64,000 nt of DNA from NCBI RefSeq assembly GCF_923081025.1, contig NZ_CAKLPZ010000007.1:1-64000 (forward strand). The letters are read 5' to 3'. Under the pieces are notes generated by a model, which saw nothing but the letters and a program-made list of their open reading frames with translations, had not been told where the DNA came from and ran no database searches. How positions within the stretch are numbered: the first letter of the stretch is position 1; every line of letters begins with the position of its first letter. Positions 7,218-14,906 of the stretch are shown piece by piece. Position numbers and translations under genes: made by a program. The DNA comes from Neolewinella maritima (lineage in GTDB: Bacteria > Bacteroidota > Bacteroidia > Chitinophagales > Saprospiraceae).

Positions 7218-8667
7218 CGTTGTATTCTATTTTTGGCATTACTGCCCCTCCGTAGGGCTGTTTAGGAAAGGGGCTGACCTCAAAGGCGTCTGGGTCGTAG
7301 GATTCCCACAGGGTAAGCGTCTTGTTGAAGCGGCAAATCACGTTACCGATCTCGCCCTCTGTGTTCTTCAGGACCATCATTTTGCCCATGCCCGCAGAGT
7401 CAACCGTGTTGCCGGGGCTTATCTCCATTTCGCTGTGTCCGTGGTACTCTGGGCGGGTCAGCATCACTACATGGGTAGAACTGTCGCCGATCTCAGAAGT
7501 ACCGCGTAGGTCGGCAATCTCCGGTTCGTGGTTGGGCCGACTTTCGTACGACTTGCGTAACTGACAGGCCATGACGATGATGACGTCCAACTCACCGGCC
7601 AGCACCCGTAGCGACTGCATGAGCATGGCCCGCCCGGTTTCTACGTCCCGACTCAGTTCGCTCACATTGATGAGTTCCAGTCGGTCGAAGAGGAACACGC
7701 GCATAGCTTGCGTCGCCTTCAGGTAGTGGATTTTGCTAATGGCCTGGGCAGCAGTCAGCCCCCCGCCCTCGATGACAATGCCACTGTCGGCGATTACGTA
7801 GGTGGCCTCTGCTACCTTCGCCACGAGGTCTTCGTGCTCCAGGTAGCGCCCCTTCTTCAGGTCGCGCGCATCAATGCCGGTACGCGACGCCATGAGCCGG
7901 TTAATCTGCACCCTGGGCGGGTTCTCCCCACTCCACGAGTAAGCGCCCTCAGAGGCATTTACCCGGGCGTTCAGGATCGTGTTGTAGGCACTGGACTTAC
8001 CCGAACCCGTAGAACCGGACACAACCACCAGGGAGCCGCCCAGCACGTCGGCTAGGTCGTCTACTGCCTCAATGCCAAACAGGGGAAAACTTGCGTCGTC
8101 TCCCATCGCGGCTTGCTTAGCGGCAAAGTCGATGAACTGCTCCACTTGGTCGAGCGTCGTGGGGGCGGTAGCCGCACTGACGTAGTTGGCCACCGCGTCG
8201 AGCTGCGTGGCTACGTAGGCGAACGTTTCCGAGGTAGGCATCTCCACCGTACCGCTTTCGTCCTGAAGGATCTGCCCGATGCGCTGGCCTTCGCGACGCT
8301 GCCAACGTTCCAGGATGGACAGCTCACACGCTTTGAGGTCACAGCGTAGGGTGGTACGGCGTAACTTGTCCAGCATCTCCATCCCCCCGGCTTCCTTCAT
8401 CTCCCCTTGCGCCCGTAACTCGTTAGCCACAGTCAGAATATTAACCGGCTTGCGATCCAACGACAGGCTACGCATTGCGGCATAGGTGGCCGCGAAGCGC
8501 ACATCGTAGAAGTGAAGGGGCCGCAGGTGAGTGAGGTCGTGAATGCGGGTGGGATCTCCCAGCAGGGCGGCGGTTAAGGCCCACTCACTGTCCCGGTCAT
8601 TGGGCGGAGTGGTCGAGGGCGCAGGTAAGGCGTTGTAGGCCGTGACGTTTGATGGGTTGGTGCTCAT
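7201..8667 (-). CDS. DnaB-like replicative helicase
   Basis: 488 residues, near the usual DnaB length. The N-terminal DnaB domain (residues ~24-110) has the familiar RPLHFYDVRFAATYAAM pattern. The RecA-like motor has Walker A GSTGSGKSS at 217-225, a Walker B-like region VFLFDRLELI and IIVMACQLRK. The enzyme would unwind DNA at the fork as a ring hexamer. It follows the initiator gene with an ATGA overlap, like lambda O with P or other phage initiator/helicase pairs. Confidence 0.9.
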   Translation of the reverse strand: MSTNPSNVTAYNALPAPSTTPPNDRDSEWALTAALLGDPTRIHDLTHLRPLHFYDVRFAATYAAMRSLSLDRKPVNILTVANELRAQGEMKEAGGMEMLDKLRRTTLRCDLKACELSILERWQRREGQRIGQILQDESGTVEMPTSETFAYVATQLDAVANYVSAATAPTTLDQVEQFIDFAAKQAAMGDDASFPLFGIEAVDDLADVLGGSLVVVSGSTGSGKSSAYNTILNARVNASEGAYSWSGENPPRVQINRLMASRTGIDARDLKKGRYLEHEDLVAKVAEATYVIADSGIVIEGGGLTAAQAISKIHYLKATQAMRVFLFDRLELINVSELSRDVETGRAMLMQSLRVLAGELDVIIVMACQLRKSYESRPNHEPEIADLRGTSEIGDSSTHVVMLTRPEYHGHSEMEISPGNTVDSAGMGKMMVLKNTEGEIGNVICRFNKTLTLWESYDPDAFEVSPFPKQPYGGAVMPKIEYNDGDPF

Positions 8668-9632
8668 TGTGCTGCGGAAGCGTTTGCGCGCTGGCGACGG
8701 GTGCCAGTGTAGGTTTTGCGAATAGGGGAAGTGGAGGGGGTGGTGTAGCTCCGAGCATCAGTCGTAGCGGGGGGCAGAGCTAAGCAGAACGATTGCAGGT
8801 CTTTGACCTTGGCTTGCTTGTGCGCCGGTAGGTCTAGCCAGTGATCGAGGTAGCGGGGGAAATTGGATGCGCGAAAGCAGGTCGTAGGGTTGAGCGAATC
8901 CTTCATCTCTTGATTGTGCAGCCAACAAAGTGCTCTGTCCGCGATTACTGACACACAATCTAACCAGGTTGCGCCACCGTTGATTCGTGCTCTTATTTCT
9001 TGGCGATGTGTTTTCCCGGTTAACGGTCTACGCCCTGCTCTGATGGTAGAATTCCAGTAGTCCAGGACGCACTGTGCCTTTTCATCCAGGCTCTTCGGCT
9101 TAGTAGCGGGTGCAGCAGGCGCGGCGGAACCCTCCGGGCTTACATCGGGACTTTGACTTCCTTGATTAGGAAAAGAAACGTCGAGCGATAGCTCGACATG
9201 TTCTTCCTTTATATTCTTTTTATCTTCTTCTTTACATTCTTCTATATGGCGTTCACTTATTGAACGAATAGCGTTCACTTTGGAAACTTTTGCGTTCACT
9301 TTGGAAACGCCCAGTTGGGGTGCGTTCACTTTGGAAACGTCTTCATAGGCCATGGTATACCATTCCTCAGTTGTCCTTTTCTGCTTAGAATTTGCCGGGT
9401 TAACCTCCATGAGGCCAAGGTCAACGAACCGAGTCACCATCTTAAAAACCGCCCCTTTACTAAACCCGAGAAAGGCCCCAATCTGTTTGTAGGAGTTTTC
9501 TGACCACCCATCTACAGAGTACTTTGGGCTGGTTTGGCTTTGATAGTATATATCTAGTACGCAGTATTCGTTGGGAGTAACACCCAGCGATAGACGCGGC
9601 CCATGTAGTATGTTAGTGAACTTCCAAGTCAT
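8664..9632 (-). CDS. Replication initiator / helicase-loader-like protein
   Basis: 322 residues. The N-terminal half resembles a winged-helix replication protein (NEYCVLDIYYQSQ, SYKQIGAFLGFSKGAVFKMV). A low-complexity middle repeats VSKVNA three times. The C-terminal part (LDYWNSTIRAGRRPLTGKTH, WLDLPAHKQAK) may contact the helicase. The VSKVNA repeats are encoded by the DNA iterons at 9271-9338, and the gene lies directly before the helicase gene. This is the lambda O layout: an initiator whose own gene holds the origin. Family call from context and pattern. Confidence 0.72.
   Translation of the reverse strand: MTWKFTNILHGPRLSLGVTPNEYCVLDIYYQSQTSPKYSVDGWSENSYKQIGAFLGFSKGAVFKMVTRFVDLGLMEVNPANSKQKRTTEEWYTMAYEDVSKVNAPQLGVSKVNAKVSKVNAIRSISERHIEECKEEDKKNIKEEHVELSLDVSFPNQGSQSPDVSPEGSAAPAAPATKPKSLDEKAQCVLDYWNSTIRAGRRPLTGKTHRQEIRARINGGATWLDCVSVIADRALCWLHNQEMKDSLNPTTCFRASNFPRYLDHWLDLPAHKQAKVKDLQSFCLALPPATTDARSYTTPSTSPIRKTYTGTRRQRANASAAQ
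9180..9338. other. Putative replication origin: iterons plus AT-rich stretch
   Basis: Three exact copies of a 17-bp direct repeat, GCGTTCACTTTGGAAAC, lie at 9271-9287, 9292-9308 and 9322-9338. A fourth partial copy (first 10 bp) is at 9249-9258, in a different coding frame, so protein repetition alone does not explain the motif. Next to them 9198-9247 is very AT-rich, mainly pyrimidine runs, and a perfect GTCGAGC/GCTCGAC inverted repeat is at 9180-9197. Iterons beside an unwinding element inside the initiator gene are typical of phage and plasmid origins. Confidence 0.65.
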
Positions 9633-9638
9633 TACGCT

Positions 9639-10478
9639 CTATTGTTGGATGGTTTCGCAATAAGTGCGTACCGAGCACACTTCATCTTCAGTCAAATCAA
9701 ACCATTCGCCACGCACACGCTTATGGGCATAGATTGCGTGTAGCCGCATCTCGTCGGCATTGGTCCCCGGCCAGTAGCCTATCATTTCAATGTCCGGCTT
9801 CTCAGACTGTAGAGTGCGTTCGCGCACAGTGGGCCGCTTAGACCGCCCAATCTTCGTGGCCCCGGAATGGTGGTCCCGCATCATGTAGATGAAGGTTTGT
9901 TTGGGCTTTAGAGTAGGAAAGGATTCTACTTTCTGATCGACTGAAATCCAGTTGGCTATCACCCGGATTTCGTGGTGTCGGTTGCATGGTTTTTTTAGGC
10001 ACAACTCGTCGCTGCTATTGGCGCTCATAGAATTATCATCAAATTCGTCTGAGTAACTTGGTAGGTCTAGTCCGACGAATTCTATATAGTCCATGCTATG
10101 CCATTCACATAGAAGCTGCGCCCATTTATCGCCTAACTGAAAGCATCCGTCACTAATGTGGCCTACGGTAGGCCAACCCCCGTACCTGTGATGGTCGTAC
10201 ACTATTTTGACTAGAATCCCTATCTCTTTGGCAGTGATGAAAGTCTCTTTGCACAAGTCTAATGAGACAATGTTTTCGTCATTAGTAAGGCCCCTAATAT
10301 GGCGGAAGTAGCAATCGTGCGTAGGAAAGGTGTACGATAGAGCAGCACCAATTTTGGACCTACTGCTAGGATCAAAACGAACCATACCCGACAGCTTTTC
10401 GGATGCAGCGTTCGGGGGGCTTCCCTGGTGGGCAAATTCACGGCAGGTGTCTAGTATCTCAGCGTATGGTACAGTCAT
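9639..10478 (-). CDS. Protein with C-terminal T5orf172/Mug113-type GIY-YIG-like domain
   Basis: 279 residues. The last ~90 match the T5orf172/Mug113 pattern: FIYMMRDHHSGATKIGRSKR, RTLQSEKPDIEMI, then an E...LH pair and RVRGEWFDLTEDEV. This fold is related to GIY-YIG nucleases. The N-terminal ~190 residues are not recognised. The gene is first or second in the operon leading to the initiator. It may cut or bind DNA during replication or be a selfish element; catalytic activity is uncertain. Confidence 0.7.
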   Translation of the reverse strand: MTVPYAEILDTCREFAHQGSPPNAASEKLSGMVRFDPSSRSKIGAALSYTFPTHDCYFRHIRGLTNDENIVSLDLCKETFITAKEIGILVKIVYDHHRYGGWPTVGHISDGCFQLGDKWAQLLCEWHSMDYIEFVGLDLPSYSDEFDDNSMSANSSDELCLKKPCNRHHEIRVIANWISVDQKVESFPTLKPKQTFIYMMRDHHSGATKIGRSKRPTVRERTLQSEKPDIEMIGYWPGTNADEMRLHAIYAHKRVRGEWFDLTEDEVCSVRTYCETIQQ

Positions 10479-10488
10479 AGCAAATCGG

Positions 10489-10749
10489 TTAATCTTCCCA
10501 CACCACCAGGGGGTCTTCCAGCAGCTCCACTACCCTACCGGCGAACTTCGACGAAGCAGTCAGGTCATCGAGCATCCACTGTTTGAGGTGGTGTGCCTGT
10601 CCTTTAGCATTCATAGCCTGGGTGAGGGCATAGAAGTTGGTCGTCGCAGCGTCGATTTCGAAAAACGTCTGAGCAGCTTCTAGCTGGGCGTTCACGGCGT
10701 CGTACACTTTGCGGTAGGGATTCATGGGTGAGTTAGAAAGGTGTGACAA
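10489..10749 (-). CDS. Hypothetical helical protein
   Basis: 86 residues, mostly helical (YDAVNAQLEAAQTFFEIDAA, LTQAMNAKGQAHHLKQWMLD), no membrane segment. It is the first gene after the structured leader at 10757-10917 and the promoter at 10918-10949, so its expression may depend on read-through of the leader terminator. Function unknown. Confidence 0.55.
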   Translation of the reverse strand: MSHLSNSPMNPYRKVYDAVNAQLEAAQTFFEIDAATTNFYALTQAMNAKGQAHHLKQWMLDDLTASSKFAGRVVELLEDPLVVWED

Positions 10750-10756
10750 ATAAGAA

Positions 10757-10917
10757 AGCCCCGACCGTCTTGCGACAGTAGGGGCATTTCTATGGCTTGT
10801 GTGAGACTTGCCGACCAGATATGAATATCAAAAGTTAGGTCGGGCTAACCGACCAGTATCTGTGTATATAAGATCAGCGGTGTCTCACGACCGCCACAGG
10901 GAGCATCCCCGTTTCCA
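10757..10917 (-). ncRNA. Structured leader RNA or small RNA ending in a terminator
   Basis: From the promoter just upstream, the minus-strand transcript has no supported ORF and strong pairing. A closing GTGAGAC/GTCTCAC stem surrounds a GGTCGG-TTAGC-CCGACC hairpin, a GATATTCATATC hairpin and a second GGTCGG. A GC-rich terminator follows (10758-10785) and the next gene starts at 10749. This looks like a riboswitch or attenuator leader, or a free-standing sRNA of about 160 nt. No known RNA family recognised. Confidence 0.5.
10758..10785 (-). terminator. Rho-independent terminator within leader
   Basis: On the minus strand GCCCC-TAC-TGTC, loop GCAA, GACGGTCGGGGC, then TTTCTTATTT. It lies 9 nt before the 10749 ATG, so it would stop most transcripts unless an alternative fold forms. 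Confidence 0.6.
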
Positions 10918-10949
10918 CAAATATACACCCTAAAGTTGACATGGGCGAA
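10918..10949 (-). promoter_or_regulatory. Bacteroidota-type promoter (leftward)
   Basis: Minus-strand TATATTTG (10918-10925) with TTCG, one base off TTTG, exactly 20 nt upstream (10946-10949). It would drive the leader RNA and the operon holding the initiator and helicase. Confidence 0.6.
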
Positions 10950-10967
10950 CTATAAGGGGCAAACAGT

Positions 10968-11174
10968 TCAAAAAATAACGCACTGTGGGCAAGTTTGGGC
11001 TGCCTGACGCACGATGGCCGCGTTTTTCCTGGCCTCCTGAAGCTGCCGGTCCAGGGCCACCAACTGCGAAAGGGGCGCAAATCGCTTAAGTTGTTGGAGA
11101 TCGCGCACCCTGGCGTCTAGGATCTCGGCGGCTGCTGCGTAGTCTTTTGGAGTGGAACTGTTGGTTAAGATCAT
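10968..11174 (-). CDS. Small coiled-coil protein
   Basis: 68 residues, largely helical with heptad-like spacing (AAAAEILDARVRDLQQLKRF, LVALDRQLQEARKNAAIVRQ). Its C-terminus ends CPQCVIF, a possible metal or thiol pair. Its ATG overlaps the upstream stop (ATGA). Not recognised. Confidence 0.55.
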   Translation of the reverse strand: MILTNSSTPKDYAAAAEILDARVRDLQQLKRFAPLSQLVALDRQLQEARKNAAIVRQAAQTCPQCVIF

Positions 11175-11548
11175 GCGGCGGTTTTGTTTGAAATGACTTC
11201 CTCGATGTGATCGACCGTCCCCCGCAGGATCTCGTAGGTGGTGATGAGGTGGTCCGGTTCTTCCTCCGCTGCGATCTCGGCCAGGCAGTAGCGCTCAACC
11301 AGGATCTCCCAGGGCCGCGTCACACTGCGCTCATAGGGGCGCATATCGGACGCTACAACGTCCTGGGAGCCGCCCCGGAAGCGGATACGGTGCGTATGGA
11401 AGGAACCGCCCGTGTATTCCTCCACAATGCCTAGCGTCGGCTCCTGTACGTCGTGCTTCGAGTTTACGCGGGGCAGGAAGAACACGCGCTGCTTAGGGGT
11501 ATACTGGTCCTGGTAGTGGGGCAGGTCCGTAAAGTCGGGCGCGTTCAT
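11171..11548 (-). CDS. Hypothetical protein
   Basis: 125 residues from the ATG at 11548, chosen over an upstream ATG because it makes an ATGA overlap with the preceding stop. The beta-rich middle (TLGIVEEYTGGSFHTHRIRF) may be a small barrel, and the C-terminal third is helical (DHLITTYEILRGTVDHIEEV). Function unknown; part of the 12444-10968 accessory operon. Confidence 0.55.
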   Translation of the reverse strand: MNAPDFTDLPHYQDQYTPKQRVFFLPRVNSKHDVQEPTLGIVEEYTGGSFHTHRIRFRGGSQDVVASDMRPYERSVTRPWEILVERYCLAEIAAEEEPDHLITTYEILRGTVDHIEEVISNKTAA

Positions 11549-12444
11549 TTGGCGGGCTTTGTGCGGGTTATGGGGCAGTGGGGGTAGCCTATGTTGGTAT
11601 GCTTGTTTCCATCCAGGGTGATCCATCCCTCGTGCGAGAAAGAGGAGCTGACTACGAACAGCGTCTTGTCTATGGCGTCGTGCTCAATACAGATCACCGG
11701 GTTGCCCTCACTATCCCATCCGAACGGTTCGGCTACATCCTCCGGCCCGAACGGGCGTTGGGTGCGGGGGGCGTGACGGATGTGGAGATTTTCGTAGGAG
11801 CCGTTGACTACACCGTCCGAAGCTGCTGCCCATTCAAATTTGTCACCGTCTATCTTAAACTTAATTCGGCCGAGTGATGGAAACACCTGCGTAATTCTTC
11901 CCACCCGTATCCCCCCGCAACTCGAAGCGGCATTGTCGGCACGAGTCCCGTGAAACTCCACCCGATCCCCCACCTTAAAGGGCCGTTGTTCCGGCTGCTC
12001 TGCTTTCTCTTCCTCCACCTGACTGCCCAGCAGTTCTTCCGCATCGCTTAGGGGGCGGATGTGCTTCAGTTCGCGGTGAATGGGGTCGTGGCCCTTACCC
12101 CGGCCAAGAATGTACGTCATACCGCCATTTAACAGCGGCGGGTGCGTCTCGCCGGTGTAGCGCGCAATAGTCCAGCCGTAGGTCAGGGACTTCAGCAGGA
12201 CTATTTCGTCCTTCTCTGGGGTCCATGCGCGCCGGGTTACGGCACGTTCGGTCCAGGGGGTGTGGGATAAGATGGGGCGCTCACTGGCGGAGCCGTAACA
12301 GCCCTCAGACGTGTAACAGTCTGTATTACCATCCTCCCATTCTGCCGTGATAGGATAATCACTATAGGCGCGATGTGATACTTCCACCACCTTCCCCGCG
12401 CCCTCAAACCGGGGGTCGTAAACAGTATCTCCTATTTTAAACAT
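11545..12444 (-). CDS. Hypothetical protein with repeated SH3-like barrels
   Basis: 299 residues starting MFKIGDTVYDP. Two or three segments share an SH3/tudor-like pattern: FKIGDTVYDPRFEGAGKVVE near the start and FKVGDRVEFHG with IRVGRITQVFPSLG near residue 165. The 20085-20996 protein opens with a similar GDRVLVRDRD motif, so these may be distant paralogues. The start at 12444 is preferred over 12543 because a leader terminator hairpin lies between them. The fold is inferred. Confidence 0.6.
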   Translation of the reverse strand: MFKIGDTVYDPRFEGAGKVVEVSHRAYSDYPITAEWEDGNTDCYTSEGCYGSASERPILSHTPWTERAVTRRAWTPEKDEIVLLKSLTYGWTIARYTGETHPPLLNGGMTYILGRGKGHDPIHRELKHIRPLSDAEELLGSQVEEEKAEQPEQRPFKVGDRVEFHGTRADNAASSCGGIRVGRITQVFPSLGRIKFKIDGDKFEWAAASDGVVNGSYENLHIRHAPRTQRPFGPEDVAEPFGWDSEGNPVICIEHDAIDKTLFVVSSSFSHEGWITLDGNKHTNIGYPHCPITRTKPAK

Positions 12445-12483
12445 AGTTCCATCTTTTGCGCCCACGAGGGCAGTGAATGGAAG

Positions 12484-12523
12484 CAAAAGCCCCGCAACGC
12501 TACTGAAGCGAAGAGGGGCTTTA
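12484..12523 (-). terminator. Leader terminator/attenuator hairpin
   Basis: Minus strand AGCCCC...GGGGCT with a ~21-nt loop, followed by TTTTGC. It sits between the promoter at 12541-12572 and the ATG at 12444, like the 10757 leader. Confidence 0.5.
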
Positions 12524-12540
12524 CGTGCTCCCGATGGGAA

Positions 12541-12572
12541 CAAAAATACACTTTATAGTTCAACTATGCAAA
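12541..12572 (-). promoter_or_regulatory. Bacteroidota-type promoter (leftward)
   Basis: TTTG (12569-12572), 20-nt spacer, TATTTTTG (12541-12548) on the minus strand. The spacer contains the palindrome TAGTTGAACTA and ends AAAGTG; AACTAT and a final AGTG recur in other promoters here, so it may hold an operator. Confidence 0.75.
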
Positions 12573-12584
12573 CTATGCGCACCA

Positions 12585-12716
12585 TTAGTTGGCTTTTTTG
12601 GCGGCATCTGCAACGAATTTATCCATCTTTTCAGCAATCGCCAGGATGCGGTCAGCCTTTTCGGTTACGTTGCGGGCAGCTTGGGTGGTATTGGGGGTGA
12701 GGACGCTAGGGTTCAT
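12585..12716 (-). CDS. Small helical protein, 43 residues
   Basis: ATG at 12716 to TAA. The sequence is Ala- and Lys-rich and helical (RILAIAEKMDKFVADAAKKA), no cysteines. A TATCTTTA -7 element lies at 12741-12748, about 25 bp before the start. Function unknown; support comes from clean spacing between the two flanking genes and the promoter-like element. Confidence 0.5.
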   Translation of the reverse strand: MNPSVLTPNTTQAARNVTEKADRILAIAEKMDKFVADAAKKAN

Positions 12717-12773
12717 AAGGGGTTGAAGGGTTTATGCCCCTAAAGATAGACCAAACCAAACATTTAGTTGGCC

Positions 12774-13505
12774 CTACCGCAGAATCTCAACTATGTCATC
12801 AATGCTGTCACGTAGCAATTTCAACCCTTCTTCGCGGTTTGCCCCCTTTTTTAAGTGTCCGATGGACCGGGAAAGATTTTCGGCCGATGTGCGAAGTTTT
12901 TCCATAGCGAGGTTTAACCGCTGGTTTTCGGTATCTGTCCGCAGCTTATCAAGGCGGGTCATTTCGGCGTTGATAGCATTCTGATAGTTCTGACTTTCCA
13001 CTGCTTCGAGTTCGGGAATGAGTGCCTTCAGCTTCTCGGATAGCATACCCGGCTGCACGACATAGCTATCAATGCGGCGGTGCGCTACGGCAGCGGTTTC
13101 AGTCTTTGCCCTCGTGGGTTCTTCCTTCACGAGTTCCAGGCTGAGCAGGTTAGAGTAGGGTGCGCCCATGTCACGTACTGCCTGACGCACATGACGCATG
13201 GGTACGTCGTGGTTGTGCTGCAACATCACGGCAATGACCTTAGCGGTATCTACGGCGCGAATGAGCGAATCACTTTCCAGCAGCCCCTCCCCGCTCAGGA
13301 TGCGTTCGCCTACTGCCTTACCGCGCGAGATCGCCACCTTCGTATTTAGGGTGTAGTGTTTGGTCACCAGCTTAGTCAGCCTAGTGTAGAACGGGCGCTT
13401 CCCCTGTGCGGCGTAGTCCTTAATGAGCGCATGATACAGCAGCGCCATATTTTTAGTGCCCTCTTCGCTGTCTAGCTCCAGGAAGGGTTCGAGATTGGGG
13501 GTCAT
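12774..13505 (-). CDS. Possible DNA-binding regulator with C-terminal coiled coil
   Basis: 243 residues. The segment VPMRHVRQAVRDMGAPYSNL (about 125-145) resembles the helix pattern of MerR/DUF433-type DNA-binding proteins. Residues 165-235 form a long charged coiled coil (NAINAEMTRLDKLRTDTENQ onward). The gene is divergent from the rightward block across a 134-bp gap, the usual place for a phage switch regulator. No Cro/CI-type repressor is seen elsewhere, so this is a candidate; assignment is weak. Confidence 0.4.
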   Translation of the reverse strand: MTPNLEPFLELDSEEGTKNMALLYHALIKDYAAQGKRPFYTRLTKLVTKHYTLNTKVAISRGKAVGERILSGEGLLESDSLIRAVDTAKVIAVMLQHNHDVPMRHVRQAVRDMGAPYSNLLSLELVKEEPTRAKTETAAVAHRRIDSYVVQPGMLSEKLKALIPELEAVESQNYQNAINAEMTRLDKLRTDTENQRLNLAMEKLRTSAENLSRSIGHLKKGANREEGLKLLRDSIDDIVEILR

Positions 13506-13639
13506 ATGTGTGGATTTCTAAAGTCGATTTGTTGAATGTAGTACGAATTTAGGAAAAAAATCAACTATAAACGTTAGGGAAGTCAAAAAATGGCCTATCT
13601 TTACACCCGACAGGACCGCCGTCATAGACAAACGGCACC
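13506..13639. promoter_or_regulatory. Divergent control region
   Basis: 134 bp between the leftward 13505 gene and the rightward glucosaminidase. A rightward -7 candidate TATCTTTA is at 13596-13603. A leftward TACATTCA with an upstream TTG is weaker. An AACTATA element near 13564 resembles the motif in other promoter spacers. No ORF supported. Confidence 0.45.
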
Positions 13640-14368
13640 ATGGATTCGACGAATAACGTTTACCGCTCCGGCACTGGCCTGGGCTTTGAAGTGTACCGGG
13701 GCGAACGCCGGGTACTCGCTTCCCACCTACGCTGGGAGCGCATCGCGCTACTGCTTACTACCCTGGCCTTATGTGCTATGTATTACACCTACCCGGTGCA
13801 GGACGCAGAGCCACGTACTAACGCAGTAGAGGCAGCAGCGCTTCCCCTTCCCCCTTTACGTACTGATCGCGTGGTAGAGACGCCCGTAGCCGCTCCTAAG
13901 TGGAACAATGACGCAGAGCGCGCCTACGTGAAGCGGTTTCAGGCCACAGCGATTAAAGAGATGGAGCTATTCGGCATTCCCGCCAGCATCTCCATGGCGC
14001 AGGGACTGCTGGAGAGTGGTGCAGGAACGAGCACCCTGGCGCGGAAGTCCAGGAACAACTTTGGCATCAAGTGCTTCTCCAAAACGTGCGGGAAGGGCCA
14101 CTGCACCAATCACAATGACGACCACCACAAGGACTTCTTCAGGATCTACGCCTCAGATTGGGAGAGCTGGCGCGATCACTCCAAGTGCCTAGCCGAGAAA
14201 GACCGTTACCGCTCCCTGTTCAAGCTGGACCCCAACGATTATGAACGATGGGCTAAGGGACTGAGTAAGGCGGGCTACGCTACTGACCCTAACTACCCCA
14301 CGAAGCTTATTCGGTTGATCGAGCGGCTGCGGTTGTTTGAGCTGGATGAGGGAAGGGAGGTGGTGTAG
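13640..14368 (+). CDS. Membrane-anchored glucosaminidase (peptidoglycan hydrolase)
   Basis: 242 residues. A transmembrane/signal-anchor segment at ~35-52 (ALLLTTLALCAMYY) is followed by a proline-rich linker and a glucosaminidase domain of the FlgJ/LytG type. GIPASISMAQGLLESGAGTS carries the predicted catalytic Glu at 125; NNFGIKCF and a Cys/His pair region (CFSKTCGKGHC) follow. It would cleave the glycan backbone of peptidoglycan from the membrane or periplasm. It is separate from the amidase at 26261-27097, so it may serve lysis or DNA entry. First gene of the rightward block. Confidence 0.85.
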   Translation: MDSTNNVYRSGTGLGFEVYRGERRVLASHLRWERIALLLTTLALCAMYYTYPVQDAEPRTNAVEAAALPLPPLRTDRVVETPVAAPKWNNDAERAYVKRFQATAIKEMELFGIPASISMAQGLLESGAGTSTLARKSRNNFGIKCFSKTCGKGHCTNHNDDHHKDFFRIYASDWESWRDHSKCLAEKDRYRSLFKLDPNDYERWAKGLSKAGYATDPNYPTKLIRLIERLRLFELDEGREVV

Positions 14369-14372
14369 GGCT

Positions 14373-14465
14373 AATGGACAACGAACCACGCAGCCGGGCG
14401 TGTCAAGAACTTTAACCCTGCTAATGGCTCTACTTCGCCCGGTTGTCGTGGTTGAGTTATTATGC
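14373..14465 (+). repeat. Imperfect palindrome P1 after a stop codon
   Basis: Four nt after the glucosaminidase stop. Arms 14384-14400 and 14436-14453 pair over 17 of 18 positions (AACCACG...GCCGGGCG with CGCCCGG...CGTGGTT), loop 35 nt. The outer 3' side reads GTTATTATGC, similar to palindrome P4. No T tract follows. Confidence 0.65.
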
Positions 14466-14480
14466 GCAGTTTTATTTAAT

Positions 14481-14738
14481 ATGGCAAAGTCAAAACAAGA
14501 TCATCTCAACGATTTAGCTTTAGTAGCTTTTGAAATGGATGAGAAGTGTCAAGAGATAGACAAAAGGACATCTCAACTAAAAAGGATGGCACAACTTGCT
14601 CGTGCGGGCAAAAAGGAAACGGAAGAGTACAAAAACATAGAGTGGGAGAGTAAGCAGCCCGCCGTCTTTGATTTTGGCGACAAAATGGAAGACTTGCGCA
14701 AGATCGTTAAGCGCCTTAGAAAATACAGCTTTTCTTAG
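14481..14738 (+). CDS. Small cassette-like helical protein
   Basis: 85 residues, highly charged and helical (MAKSKQDHLNDLALVAFEMD, CQEIDKRTSQLKRMAQLARA). Codon use is AT-rich compared with neighbours, suggesting separate acquisition. It has no clear promoter and sits exactly between palindromes P1 and P2. Function unknown. Confidence 0.6.
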   Translation: MAKSKQDHLNDLALVAFEMDEKCQEIDKRTSQLKRMAQLARAGKKETEEYKNIEWESKQPAVFDFGDKMEDLRKIVKRLRKYSFS

Positions 14739-14740
14739 TT

Positions 14741-14798
14741 GCGCCCAATGTGAGTGCCGGCGACGTGCGCAGCATGTACGCTGGCGCGGTATTGGGCG
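14741..14798 (+). repeat. Imperfect palindrome P2 (CGCCCAAT...ATTGGGCG)
   Basis: Two nt after the preceding stop. Terminal arms CGCCCAAT (14742-14749) and ATTGGGCG (14791-14798), inner GCCGGCG/CGCTGGC. The right half (14762-14798) aligns with 23344-23380 at roughly 30 of 37 positions. A loose T-rich tract follows, so termination is also possible. Confidence 0.65.
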
Positions 14799-14828
14799 AG
14801 GTAATTTTTATCTTTTTTCTCTTTTGGC

Positions 14829-14860
14829 TTGCATATGTGAACACAAGGAGCGTATATTTG
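14829..14860 (+). promoter_or_regulatory. Bacteroidota-type promoter (rightward)
   Basis: TATATTTG at 14853-14860 with TTGC/CTTG at about -33 (14828-14832) and a spacer ending GGAGCG. It lies 46 bp before the 14907 ATG. A GGGC...GCCC hairpin lies in the leader. Confidence 0.6.
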
Positions 14861-14906
14861 TATTATAAGGGAACGGGCGATGTTGCCCACCTTAAATAAT
14901 CCAACC

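Noticed and set aside
10790-10910. tRNA in the structured leader
   Set aside because: No TTC arm, anticodon arm or CCA-end geometry; stems do not form a cloverleaf.
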